Assembly (NCBI GenBank): GCA_900769115.1
Contig: CAAGFJ010000033.1
Coordinates: forward strand, 4,393-68,392
Source: Lachnospiraceae bacterium
GTDB taxonomy: Bacteria > Bacillota > Clostridia > Lachnospirales > Lachnospiraceae
Length of the DNA stretch: 64,000 bases
Direction: 5' to 3'
Positions 36,777 to 45,467 of the stretch are shown in pieces (the stretch's first letter is position 1; each line of letters begins with the position of its first letter). The notes below the pieces were generated by a model. It ran no database searches, was not told where the DNA came from, and saw nothing but the letters and a program-made list of their open reading frames with translations. A program made the translations under genes and the position numbers.

Positions 36777-37832
36777 ATGAGAGAACATACGAAAGTGATT
36801 CAGATTGGAGACAGAGTGATCGGTGGTGGCAATCCGATCCTCATTCAGTCTATGACCAATACAAAGACAGAGGATGTAGAGGCTACAGTAGCGCAGATTC
36901 TGCAGTTAGAGAAAGCAGGCTGTGATATCATCCGTTCCACAGCGAATAATGAAGCTGCTGCAAAAGCATTTTCGAAGATCAAGGAGCAGATTCATATCCC
37001 AATCGTTGCAGATATTCATTTTGATTACAGACTGGCCATTCTTGCCATGGAACATGGTGCGGATAAGATCCGAATCAATCCGGGTAATATCGGGGGCAAA
37101 GAGCGGATCAAGGAAGTGGTCGATGCAGCAAAGAAATATCATGTGCCAATCCGCGTTGGGGTGAACAGTGGGTCACTGGAAAAAGAATTAGTTGCCAAAT
37201 ATAACGGTGTCACGGCAGAAGGTATTGTTGAGAGCGCCTTGGATAAAGTGCGTATGCTGGAGGAATTTGATTTTCATGATATGGTGATCAGTATCAAATC
37301 ATCCGATGTATTGATGTGTGTCAAAGCACATGAATTGATTGCACAGCAGACCAATTATCCGTTGCATGTGGGTATTACGGAAGCAGGAACCCTGCTTCGT
37401 GGTAATATTAAGTCAGCCGTTGGGCTTGGCATTATCCTGCATGAAGGAATTGGCGATACGATCCGTGTGTCACTGACAGGTGATCCGGTAAATGAAGTCA
37501 CTTCTGCAAAGCTGATCCTTAAGACATTAGGGTTACGTACCGGTGGTATTGAGGTAGTGTCTTGTCCGACCTGTGGAAGAACTTCCATTGATCTGATTGG
37601 ATTAGCCAATAAGGTAGAGAACTTAGCTGTTGATTACGAGAATCTGAATATTAAGATTGCGGTTATGGGTTGTGTGGTGAATGGTCCTGGAGAAGCAAAG
37701 GAAGCGGATCTTGGTATTGCTGGAGGCAACGGAGAAGGATTGCTCATCAAGAAAGGTGAGATTGTTAAGAAAGTACCGGAAGATCAATTGTTGAATGTAT
37801 TAGAGGATGAATTGAAACATTGGGAACAGTAA
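36777..37832 (+). CDS. ispG: 4-hydroxy-3-methylbut-2-en-1-yl diphosphate synthase (flavodoxin)
   Basis: IspG is a 4Fe-4S enzyme reducing MEcPP to HMBPP in the MEP pathway. The product (351 residues from ATG 36777) has the TIM-barrel start PILIQSMTNTKTEDVEATV and the cluster cysteines in the C-terminal domain (SCPTCGRTSIDL, MGCVVNGPGEAKEAD). ATG 36777 is preceded by AGAGGTG (36764-36770); a GTG at 36768 is part of that site. The end overlaps the polC start by 13 bp. Confidence 0.96.
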   Translation: MREHTKVIQIGDRVIGGGNPILIQSMTNTKTEDVEATVAQILQLEKAGCDIIRSTANNEAAAKAFSKIKEQIHIPIVADIHFDYRLAILAMEHGADKIRINPGNIGGKERIKEVVDAAKKYHVPIRVGVNSGSLEKELVAKYNGVTAEGIVESALDKVRMLEEFDFHDMVISIKSSDVLMCVKAHELIAQQTNYPLHVGITEAGTLLRGNIKSAVGLGIILHEGIGDTIRVSLTGDPVNEVTSAKLILKTLGLRTGGIEVVSCPTCGRTSIDLIGLANKVENLAVDYENLNIKIAVMGCVVNGPGEAKEADLGIAGGNGEGLLIKKGEIVKKVPEDQLLNVLEDELKHWEQ

Positions 37833-40800
37833 CAGAACGTAAAGCATTTTTTGAGGTATTTCCCGGATTTGAATGTCCGTCATCATATCGTGAATTATTC
37901 GAACAGGTATATGTCACGAAAGCGGTGCTTGTCAAATCCGAGAAGACATTGAAATTACATATAGACAGTAAGATATTAATTCCCAAGCGGGATATTTATG
38001 GAATGGAAGATTTGTTGAGTGAGTTTGTCTTTCAGGGCAATATGCGTGTCAAGTTCTATGAGCATTATGATCTGTCGAATCAGTATGATGTGAAGAATCT
38101 GACGGATGCCTATAAGGAAAGCATGTTATTTGAACTCTCGGTGGAATCTTCCGTTCTTTATCGTTTGGTGAAAAATGCGGAATGGTTCACGGAACAGTCT
38201 GTTATCACGTTGACGTTAGATGACACTTTTCTGGCAAAAACGCGGTCAAATGATATCAAGAAATATCTGGAACAGGTCTATCAGGATCGGTTTGACTTTG
38301 ATATTCAGGTAGGATTTGACTTTACCGAGGAACAGAAGGACGCAATCCGCCGGGCAAATGAGCATAAGTTACAGCAGGAAGTACACCAGATTATGGAACA
38401 GGTGCGTAAGAACGAGGAAGAGCAGGCTGCAGCAGAAGGTCATACGGCAACGGATGAGAAGAAGGAGAAGCCTGAGAAGGCCGGTGGTGCTTCCGAGAAG
38501 AAAACGACCGGCAATGGTGGATTTGAGAAGAAGACACCGAAGGAGGGCAACTGGGGCAGATCTGCGTATGGCCGTACGAAGGTGGCGGATCCGGATGTAA
38601 TCTATGGAAGAAATGTAGAAGGGGAAGAAGTGGCAATCTCTGCGATTACAGAAGGTCTTGGCGATATTGTAGTCCGAGGTAAGATCTTTGAGATGGAAGA
38701 GAGAGAGCTTCGGAATGAAAAGCTTCTGATCACATTTGCGATTACAGATTTTACAGATTCCATTGCGGGTAAGATCTTTGTGACAAAGGATGACTGGGAT
38801 CTGTTAAAGGGAGACTTTAAGACAGGCGGATTCTATCGAGTTAAGGGTGTGCCTGCTTATGATACCTATGTAAGAGAAGTGACATTGAATTCCATCACCG
38901 GTATTAAGCCAATTCCAGACTTTACGACCAAACGGCAGGATAATTCGATGGAAAAACGTGTCGAGCTGCATATGCATACCGTATACAGTGATAACGATAG
39001 TGTGGTAGATGTCGGTAAGATCATCAGTCGGGCGAAGGAATGGGGACATCCTGCGATTGCTATTACAGATCATGGTGTAGCACAGGCGTTTCCGGTTGCG
39101 AATCACTGTATTAAGAAGGATGACCCATTTAAGATCATATATGGTGTAGAAGGTTATTTTATTGATGATATGAAGGACTTTGTTGTACGTCCAAAGGGAC
39201 AGTCACTAGATGATACCTATGTTGTATTCGATATTGAGACAACGGGACTGAATGCAAAGTTCTGCAAGATCATTGAGATCGGTGCTGTGAAGGTTGAAGG
39301 TGGCGAGGTAGTGGATCATTTCTCGGAGTTCATCAATCCGGAGATTCCAATTCCTTATAATATTACAAAATTGACATCCATTACGGATGAGATGGTTATG
39401 GATGCAGAGACGGTTGAAGTGATCCTGCCACGATTTCTGGAATTCATTGGGGATAGTGTAGTTGTTGCGCATAATGCGCAGTTTGATACAGGATTTATTA
39501 AGAAGTTTGCAAAGGATCTCGGATATACCTTTACGAATACAATAGTCGATACGATGACACTTGGACACGTGTTGTGTCCGGAGCTTGGTAAGTTTACCCT
39601 GGACCGTATCTGTAAGCATTTGGGAATCAAGTTAGAGAATCATCATAGAGCAGTAGATGATGCCGGGGCAACGGCAGAGATATTCATTCGTTTCATACAG
39701 ATGCTCAAAGAGCGGGATGTCACGAACTTAGATGAATTGAATGTCTTAGGTGAGACTTCAGAGGACACGATCAAGAAGAGTAAATATTACCATGGCATTA
39801 TTTTAGCAAAGAATGAGATAGGGCGTGTGAATCTGAATCGGTTGATCTCGGCATCCCATGTGGAATATTTCAACCGAAGACCACTCATGCCGAAGAGTCT
39901 GATCGCAAAGTACCGGGAGGGTCTGATCCTTGGTTCTGCCTGCGAGGCAGGAGAGTTATTTCGTGCGATTGCCAGTGATGCGGAAGAGGATGAGATTGAC
40001 CGGATTGTGAATTTCTATGATTATCTGGAGATTCAGCCGATTGGCAATAATGCATTTATGAAGGCAGAAGACCGCTATCCGAATGTGAATACGGATGAAG
40101 ATCTTCAGGAGTTAAACCGTCGGATCGTGAAGCTTGGTGAGACATATAATAAGCCGGTTGTAGCAACGTGTGACGTGCATTTCCTTGATCCGGAGGATTC
40201 CATCTATCGCGCGGTTATTATGGCAGCAAAGGGCTTCAAGGATGCGGATCAGCAGCCGCCTCTGTTCTTCCGTACTACGGAGGAGATGCTTGCGGAATTC
40301 GAGTATCTTGGCAGCGATAAGGCACATGAGATCGTGATCGACAATACGATCAGGATTGCCAATATGATCGAGAAGATCTATCCGGTCAGCCCGGATAAAT
40401 GTCCTCCCGTTATCGAGGATTCTGATAATACACTACGCCGGATCTGCTATGATAAGGCACATGAGATCTATGGACCGGATCTGCCGGAGCAGGTTACAAG
40501 TCGTCTGGAGAAGGAATTGACCTCTATTATTGGTAATGGATATGCAGTTATGTACATTATCGCACAGAAGCTGGTGTGGGATTCCAATGATCATGGCTAT
40601 CTGGTTGGTTCCCGTGGTTCCGTTGGTTCCTCCTTTGTAGCAACGATGGCAGGTATTACTGAGGTAAATCCATTAGCGGCACATTATATCTGCCCGAATT
40701 GTTATTATGTGGACTTTGACTCGGATCTTGTTAAGAGTTATTCCGGAAGTTCCGGTTGCGATATGCCGGATATGGCATGTCCGAAATGCGGTACGATGAT

Positions 40801-42319
40801 GAAGAAGGAAGGGCATGATATCCCATTTGAGACGTTCCTTGGGTTCTATGGAGATAAAGAGCCGGATATTGACCTGAACTTCTCCGGTGAGTATCAGGCA
40901 TGCGCACATGCCTATACAGAGAAATTATTTGGTAAGGGACATGCGTTCCGTGCCGGTACGATCGGTACGATCGCGCAGAAGACGGCAGAGCAGTTGGTAT
41001 ATAAGTACTATCAGGAGCGAGAGGTCACGAAACGAAGATGCGAGATGGCACGTATTGCACAGGGCTGTGTTGGGGTAAAACGTACAACCGGACAGCATCC
41101 GGGTGGTATGGTAGTCGTACCGAGTGATCGTGAGATCTATGAGTTTACGGCAATCCAGAAGCCGGCCAATGATGTCAAGACGAACATTATCACGACACAT
41201 TTTGAGTACCATTCCATTGATGCGAACCTGTTGAAGTTGGATATTCTAGGACACGATGATCCGACGATCATTCGAAGATTGGAGGATCTGACCGGGAAAG
41301 ATGCCAAGACGATCGCCCTGGATGACAAAGATGTTATGGAATTGTTCCACAGTCCGGAGGTGCTAGGTATCACGCCGGAGGATATCAGTGGATGTCAGAC
41401 CGGTTCCTTAGGTGTACCGGAGTTTGGTACGGACTTCGTTATCCAGATGCTGGTAGACACGAAGCCAAAGAGCTTCTCCGACCTTGCCCGTATCTCCGGT
41501 CTGTCCCATGGTACGGACGTATGGCTGAATAATGCACAGACATTGATCGCGGAAGGAAAGACGGATCTGACCAATGCGATCTGTTGTCGAGACGATATTA
41601 TGGTCTATCTGATCCATATGGGCTTAGAGCCCGGTATGGCATTTAATATCATGGAGAAAGTACGTAAGGGTATTGTTGCTAAGGGTAAATGCGATAAATG
41701 GCCGGAGTGGGAGAAGGAGATGCTTGCTCATAACGTGCCAGACTGGTATATCTGGTCCTGTACGCAGATCAAGTACATGTTCCCGAAGGCACATGCGGTT
41801 GCGTATGTCATGATGGCATGGCGTATTGCCTGGTTCAAGATCAATGAACCACTTGCATATTATACGGCATATTTCAGTATCCGTGCAAAGGCATTTAACT
41901 ATGAGACAATGTGCCAGGGCGCAGACCGGCTGCATGCAGAGATGGCAGCCATCCGGAAGAAGCCGAAGAATGAACAGACGGGTTCCGATGAAGATGCGAT
42001 GCGTGATATGCGTATTGTGGAGGAAATGTATGCCAGAGGCTATGATTTCATGCCAATCGATCTATATCAGGCAGACGATATCAATTGTCAGATCATAGAT
42101 GGTAAGATCATGCCGCCATTTACCTCGATCGAAGGTGTTGCGGAGAAGGCGGCTGCACAGATCAAGGAAGCGGCAAAGGGCGGTAAGCTCATGTCGAAGG
42201 AAGATCTGCGGCTACGGGCGAAGATTGGTAAGTCGACGATCGAGAAAATGTCAGCACTTGGAATCCTTAATGGATTGCCGGAATCGAGCCAGTTGAGTAT
42301 CTTTGATTTTGCAAATTAA
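37820..42319 (+). CDS. polC: DNA polymerase III subunit alpha, PolC type
   Basis: PolC is the replicative polymerase of Firmicutes. The 1499-residue product has an N-terminal domain, a charged low-complexity linker (about 190-265), an OB-fold and a PHP domain (ELHMHTVYSDNDSVVDV). Inserted within the PHP is a DnaQ-like proofreading exonuclease (VVFDIETTGLN, VAHNAQFDTGFI, HHRAVDDAGA). The polymerase core includes SRGSVGSSFVA, DKEPDIDLNFSGEYQ and the zinc-binding CPNCYYVDF with CPKCG. It starts at TTG 37820 overlapping ispG; GAGG at 37803-37806 is rather far, so the exact start is unsure. Confidence 0.97.
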   Translation: MGTVTERKAFFEVFPGFECPSSYRELFEQVYVTKAVLVKSEKTLKLHIDSKILIPKRDIYGMEDLLSEFVFQGNMRVKFYEHYDLSNQYDVKNLTDAYKESMLFELSVESSVLYRLVKNAEWFTEQSVITLTLDDTFLAKTRSNDIKKYLEQVYQDRFDFDIQVGFDFTEEQKDAIRRANEHKLQQEVHQIMEQVRKNEEEQAAAEGHTATDEKKEKPEKAGGASEKKTTGNGGFEKKTPKEGNWGRSAYGRTKVADPDVIYGRNVEGEEVAISAITEGLGDIVVRGKIFEMEERELRNEKLLITFAITDFTDSIAGKIFVTKDDWDLLKGDFKTGGFYRVKGVPAYDTYVREVTLNSITGIKPIPDFTTKRQDNSMEKRVELHMHTVYSDNDSVVDVGKIISRAKEWGHPAIAITDHGVAQAFPVANHCIKKDDPFKIIYGVEGYFIDDMKDFVVRPKGQSLDDTYVVFDIETTGLNAKFCKIIEIGAVKVEGGEVVDHFSEFINPEIPIPYNITKLTSITDEMVMDAETVEVILPRFLEFIGDSVVVAHNAQFDTGFIKKFAKDLGYTFTNTIVDTMTLGHVLCPELGKFTLDRICKHLGIKLENHHRAVDDAGATAEIFIRFIQMLKERDVTNLDELNVLGETSEDTIKKSKYYHGIILAKNEIGRVNLNRLISASHVEYFNRRPLMPKSLIAKYREGLILGSACEAGELFRAIASDAEEDEIDRIVNFYDYLEIQPIGNNAFMKAEDRYPNVNTDEDLQELNRRIVKLGETYNKPVVATCDVHFLDPEDSIYRAVIMAAKGFKDADQQPPLFFRTTEEMLAEFEYLGSDKAHEIVIDNTIRIANMIEKIYPVSPDKCPPVIEDSDNTLRRICYDKAHEIYGPDLPEQVTSRLEKELTSIIGNGYAVMYIIAQKLVWDSNDHGYLVGSRGSVGSSFVATMAGITEVNPLAAHYICPNCYYVDFDSDLVKSYSGSSGCDMPDMACPKCGTMMKKEGHDIPFETFLGFYGDKEPDIDLNFSGEYQACAHAYTEKLFGKGHAFRAGTIGTIAQKTAEQLVYKYYQEREVTKRRCEMARIAQGCVGVKRTTGQHPGGMVVVPSDREIYEFTAIQKPANDVKTNIITTHFEYHSIDANLLKLDILGHDDPTIIRRLEDLTGKDAKTIALDDKDVMELFHSPEVLGITPEDISGCQTGSLGVPEFGTDFVIQMLVDTKPKSFSDLARISGLSHGTDVWLNNAQTLIAEGKTDLTNAICCRDDIMVYLIHMGLEPGMAFNIMEKVRKGIVAKGKCDKWPEWEKEMLAHNVPDWYIWSCTQIKYMFPKAHAVAYVMMAWRIAWFKINEPLAYYTAYFSIRAKAFNYETMCQGADRLHAEMAAIRKKPKNEQTGSDEDAMRDMRIVEEMYARGYDFMPIDLYQADDINCQIIDGKIMPPFTSIEGVAEKAAAQIKEAAKGGKLMSKEDLRLRAKIGKSTIEKMSALGILNGLPESSQLSIFDFAN

Positions 42320-42347
42320 AAAAGTGTAGAAAATTGTGAAAAAAGGG

Positions 42348-42376
42348 TTGACGATTTGCCGAATGTTTGTTATACT
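42348..42376 (+). promoter_or_regulatory. Promoter of tRNA-Glu
   Basis: TTGACG (42348-42353), 17-nt spacer, TATACT (42371-42376), 22 bp upstream of the tRNA. A small GTCGTC/GCGAC inverted element lies in between. Confidence 0.85.
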
Positions 42377-42397
42377 AGGCAAGTCGTCAAGCGACAA

Positions 42398-42469
42398 GGC
42401 CAATTGGTCAAGCGGTTAAGACGCCGCCCTCTCACGGCGGAAACAGGGGTTCGATTCCCCTATTGGCTG
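42398..42469 (+). tRNA. tRNA-Glu (anticodon CTC)
   Basis: The 72-nt gene has acceptor GGCCAAT pairing with ATTGGCT (G1-U72 wobble). The D-loop is TTGGTCAAGCGGTTAA, the anticodon stem CCGCC/GGCGG with loop CTCTCAC gives anticodon CUC, and the T-arm is AGGGGTTCGATTCCCCT, with discriminator G. CCA is not encoded. The accessory island begins directly downstream. Confidence 0.96.
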
Positions 42470-42482
42470 TTGTCTAAGAAAG

Positions 42483-42509
42483 CAAGCATTTTCAAGATGC
42501 TTGTTTTTT
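42483..42509 (+). terminator. Terminator of tRNA-Glu
   Basis: CAAGCAT (42483-42489) pairs with ATGCTTG (42497-42503) with a 7-nt loop, then six T residues. Confidence 0.88.
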
Positions 42510-42543
42510 GTTGTAAAGATATATGCCCGACAGTAGGTTAAAT

Positions 42544-42607
42544 AAAACGCAATTTGTTACGTTTTATTTATGAAATGTTGTTATAAAGCGTAATAGATTG
42601 CGTTTTA
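42544..42607. promoter_or_regulatory. Two tandem 23-bp operator-like palindromes
   Basis: Site 1 (42544-42566) and site 2 (42585-42607) share the form AAARCGYAA-4N-TTRCGTTTTA. Their centres are 41 bp apart, close to four helical turns, so two dimers would bind one DNA face. Site 1 extends outward to 11-bp perfect arms (TAAATAAAACG and its complement). They lie in the 361-bp gap between the tRNA-Glu terminator and the membrane protein gene, upstream of a promoter. No obvious cognate repressor is next door. Confidence 0.6.
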
Positions 42608-42655
42608 ATTTTAAATTAAGTGTATGTGTTAAGAGTGTCATATTAACCATTTGTA

Positions 42656-42684
42656 TTGACGAATACATTTATAAATGTTAATAT
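42656..42684 (+). promoter_or_regulatory. Promoter with a perfect 14-bp palindrome filling the spacer
   Basis: TTGACG (42656-42661), 17-nt spacer, TAATAT (42679-42684). The palindrome ACATTTATAAATGT occupies 42665-42678, that is, the spacer up to the -10. Repressors commonly bind there, so this promoter is probably controlled. Confidence 0.6.
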
Positions 42685-42763
42685 ATGGTAAGTAAATAAG
42701 TTTGGGGGAACTTATAACAGATAGGGATTATCTTTAGAAAATTAATACGAGGGGGATAAGTGT

Positions 42764-42790
42764 ATGAGGAATTATAGTTTGACAAGATAG
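42764..42790 (+). CDS. Possible leader peptide MRNYSLTR
   Basis: An 8-codon frame starts at ATG 42764, preceded by GAGGGGG at 42749-42755 with 8-nt spacing, and stops at TAG 42788-42790. The stop codon overlaps the 5' arm of a long hairpin. It is short, so coding status rests on the ribosome binding site and on the position before an attenuator-like structure. Confidence 0.4.
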   Translation: MRNYSLTR

Positions 42791-42820
42791 CAGTATTCAC
42801 AGTGTGTGGGTGCTGCTTTT
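42789..42820 (+). promoter_or_regulatory. Attenuator-like hairpin after the leader peptide
   Basis: AGCAGTATTCACA (42789-42801) pairs along all 13 positions with TGTGGGTGCTGCT (42805-42817), using three G-U pairs, with a 3-nt loop. A short T run (42817-42820) follows. A ribosome at the leader stop codon would cover the 5' arm and block the hairpin. The T run is short, so termination is uncertain. Confidence 0.5.
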
Positions 42821-42870
42821 GTGCATATAATGAATGATAAAAGAACATAAGGAATAGCGGAGGAAAAATT

Positions 42871-43311
42871 ATGAATGATCATAGTATAACGAAAGTAGTT
42901 TGTAGAGTATTTACCCTAATCTGTTACATAGCAGTTGCGGGCGGAGCGTATTTAGAACCAGAATTAATAGATGATTCTATTATGGATATGGTATCGGAGA
43001 ATATCCGGATGATTGTTATTGTATTGGCGGCAATTTTGGTGCTGCTCATGATTGTGTCGTTGATTGTTAAATACAAAATGGAAGATCAATCTAAGGTAAA
43101 TGTATATCGTATTGTTGATGTTATGGTAAGAGTTTTATTTACGTTACCTGTTGCATTGCTTCTGAATCTGTATGTTGGACAATGGTTGTCAGCAGATGCA
43201 ATTGTATCATTTGCTGCGGGAGTTGTTATCTTCTTTGTGATCAATGCGATTCTTAAGTTTACCCTTCAGGAGACTATGAGTGTAACATTTATGAAATCGG
43301 ATGCGTTATAG
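42871..43311 (+). CDS. Small integral membrane protein of unknown function
   Basis: The 146-residue product has four hydrophobic segments (roughly 8-26, 45-68, 85-105 and 112-132) and ends in a polar tail. I do not recognise a family. GGAGG at 42858-42862 gives a good start. Upstream it has an unusually elaborate control region (tandem palindromes, operator-like spacer, leader peptide and hairpin), and downstream it is followed by the restriction island, so it could be either an independently regulated transporter-like protein or part of the defence locus. Confidence 0.65.
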   Translation: MNDHSITKVVCRVFTLICYIAVAGGAYLEPELIDDSIMDMVSENIRMIVIVLAAILVLLMIVSLIVKYKMEDQSKVNVYRIVDVMVRVLFTLPVALLLNLYVGQWLSADAIVSFAAGVVIFFVINAILKFTLQETMSVTFMKSDAL

Positions 43312-43369
43312 ATGCGATCTTAAGAGATATAAAGTGATGGATGTATTTGGACAATGAGGAGAGAATACT

Positions 43370-43897
43370 ATGTTTGCTTTGAGGGAACCATTTGAAAAAC
43401 TGAAGATGGTATATATTCAACTCTGGTCAATATATAATGAACGGAAAGAAGTTATTACACCAGAGGGCATTACAATCAAGATGAATGAATTAGATAATAG
43501 TGATGCAATCATGAATCTTGATGTAGATAAAAGGAATTTGCCATGTAATCAACGCGGATGGGTTAGAGAAGAAATGGTTGTATTAGTTTCCGAATATTTC
43601 AGAACAAAAAATCTATCTAATAGCGAACAAAAACGCAGTATAGAAAGAGTAAGTCAAATATTGCGAAAAAGGGCAATACAGAACGGTGAAAATATCAGCG
43701 ATGTGTTTCGGAATATAAATGGTATTAGCATGCAGTTTGGATGTATAAAAAAGTTTGATAAAGATATAGAAAGTAAAGGATTAGGAAATGGAAGTAAATT
43801 GATGCAGGAAATCGTTAATGAATATCAAATTTCGCCGGAAACAATTCAGAAGGAAGCGGAATGTGTTATAATGAGAGTACTATCAGAAAAACATTAA
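43370..43897 (+). CDS. Orphan domain resembling the N-terminus of HNH endonucleases
   Basis: The 175-residue product has an N-terminal helical part (about 1-55). The stretch about 62-130 (GWVREEMVVLVSEYF, SIERVSQILRKRAI, FRNINGISMQFGCI) resembles the module that precedes the HNH catalytic domain in many restriction-associated nucleases, where the core reads R-N-x-x-G-V-x-M-K-L. No HNH residues follow here. It may be a DNA-binding or regulatory module of the R-M locus: hsdM begins 13 nt after its stop. GAGGAGAG precedes the ATG. The family assignment is from memory of the pattern only. Confidence 0.5.
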   Translation: MFALREPFEKLKMVYIQLWSIYNERKEVITPEGITIKMNELDNSDAIMNLDVDKRNLPCNQRGWVREEMVVLVSEYFRTKNLSNSEQKRSIERVSQILRKRAIQNGENISDVFRNINGISMQFGCIKKFDKDIESKGLGNGSKLMQEIVNEYQISPETIQKEAECVIMRVLSEKH

Positions 43898-43910
43898 AGG
43901 AGAACATAAG

Positions 43911-45461
43911 ATGGCAAAGGGAACAACAACAGTTGGATTTGAAGAAAAGTTATGGCTTGCTGCAGATAAGTTACGTTCAAATATGGATGCAGCGGAATAT
44001 AAACATGTTGTACTTGGACTTATATTTTTAAAATATGTTTCAGATTCATTTGAAGAGAAATATAACAAACTCTTAGAAGAAGGTTATGGGGACGAAGAAG
44101 ATCGGGATGAATATCTTGCTGATAATATTTTTTATGTGCCAAAGGAAGCAAGATGGAGTGAGATACAGAAGCATGCAACAAGCACAGACATTGGCAGTGT
44201 GATTGATAAGGCAATGGATGCAATCGAGAAAGAAAATGGTTCGTTGAAAGGTGTACTCACTAAGAATTATTCACGTCAAGAGTTAGATAAGACTCGTCTT
44301 GGTGAATTAGTAACGCTTTTTTCGAATATTGAGGTGGGATCAACCGCAGCACAGGAAAGAGACGTATTAGGTCGTGTGTATGAATACTTTCTTAGTAAAT
44401 TTGCTAGTGCGGAAGGTAAATTAGGTGGGGAATTCTATACACCATCTTGTATTGTTCGTACACTTGTAGAAATGATTGAACCATTTGAAGGACAGATTTT
44501 TGATCCTGCATGTGGAAGTGGCGGTATGTTTTGCCAGTCTGCAAGATTTGTAAGGGAACATCAGGGAAATGTCCGAGATATTTCAATCTTTGGACAAGAG
44601 AGCAATCTTACCACATGGAAATTGGCAAAGATGAATCTTGCAATTCGAGGATTAGAAGCGAATCTTGGAAAACATAATGCGGATTCTTTCCATGATGATC
44701 AACATAAGACTTTGAAGGCAAATTATATATTGGCTAATCCACCATTTAATATATCTGATTGGGGAGGAGAACGAATTCAAGATGATATTAGATGGAAATA
44801 TGGTATACCTCCAGTTGGAAATGCAAACTTTGCATGGTTACAACATATGTTACATCATTTAAATCCAGCAGGCGGAGTAGCCGGCACAGTCTTGGCAAAT
44901 GGATCGTTAAGTTCAAATACTTCCAATGAAGGTCAAATTCGTACAAACATGATAAATGGAGATGTGGTAGAATGTATTGTTTCTCTTCCAGGGCAGTTGT
45001 TTTATTCAACAGGTATTCCGGTTTCGTTATGGATATTGCGTAAGGGCAAGACAGAATATGCAAAAGGTAAGATTCTATTTATAGATGCTCGTAATTTGGG
45101 ACATATGATTGATCGTAAAGTGCGTGAATTGTCGGAAGAAGATATTCAGAAAATCGCATCTACATATCAAAATTGGAGACAAGGAAAAAAGTATGAAGAT
45201 GTAAAGGGATTTTGTAAATGCGCAACAATTGAGGAAGTGTCAGATCAGGATTATATTCTTACGCCAGGAAGGTATGTTGGAATTCCTGAGCAAGAAGATG
45301 ATGGAGAGCCATTTGAAGAGAAAATGACACGTCTTACAACAGAACTTTACGGATTATTTGAAGAATCACATAAGTTGGAAGAGGATATATGTAAGAAGTT
45401 GACTGCGATTGGGTACGGGAAAGATTTAGAAAGAAAGTTGTGGAGTGTTAAAGGCAGGTAG
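43911..45461 (+). CDS. hsdM: Type I restriction-modification system methyltransferase subunit HsdM
   Basis: HsdM methylates adenine (N6) in the site chosen by HsdS, in an M2S complex. The 516-residue product has the N-terminal helical domain (EEKLWLAADKLRSNMDAAEY, LKYVSDSFEEKY). SAM motif I DPACGSGGMF is at residues 198-207 and catalytic motif IV NPPF at 276-279. Length and motifs are intact. AAAGGAG at 43895-43901 serves the ATG. hsdS follows after 6 nt. Confidence 0.96.
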   Translation: MAKGTTTVGFEEKLWLAADKLRSNMDAAEYKHVVLGLIFLKYVSDSFEEKYNKLLEEGYGDEEDRDEYLADNIFYVPKEARWSEIQKHATSTDIGSVIDKAMDAIEKENGSLKGVLTKNYSRQELDKTRLGELVTLFSNIEVGSTAAQERDVLGRVYEYFLSKFASAEGKLGGEFYTPSCIVRTLVEMIEPFEGQIFDPACGSGGMFCQSARFVREHQGNVRDISIFGQESNLTTWKLAKMNLAIRGLEANLGKHNADSFHDDQHKTLKANYILANPPFNISDWGGERIQDDIRWKYGIPPVGNANFAWLQHMLHHLNPAGGVAGTVLANGSLSSNTSNEGQIRTNMINGDVVECIVSLPGQLFYSTGIPVSLWILRKGKTEYAKGKILFIDARNLGHMIDRKVRELSEEDIQKIASTYQNWRQGKKYEDVKGFCKCATIEEVSDQDYILTPGRYVGIPEQEDDGEPFEEKMTRLTTELYGLFEESHKLEEDICKKLTAIGYGKDLERKLWSVKGR

Positions 45462-45467
45462 GTAAAA

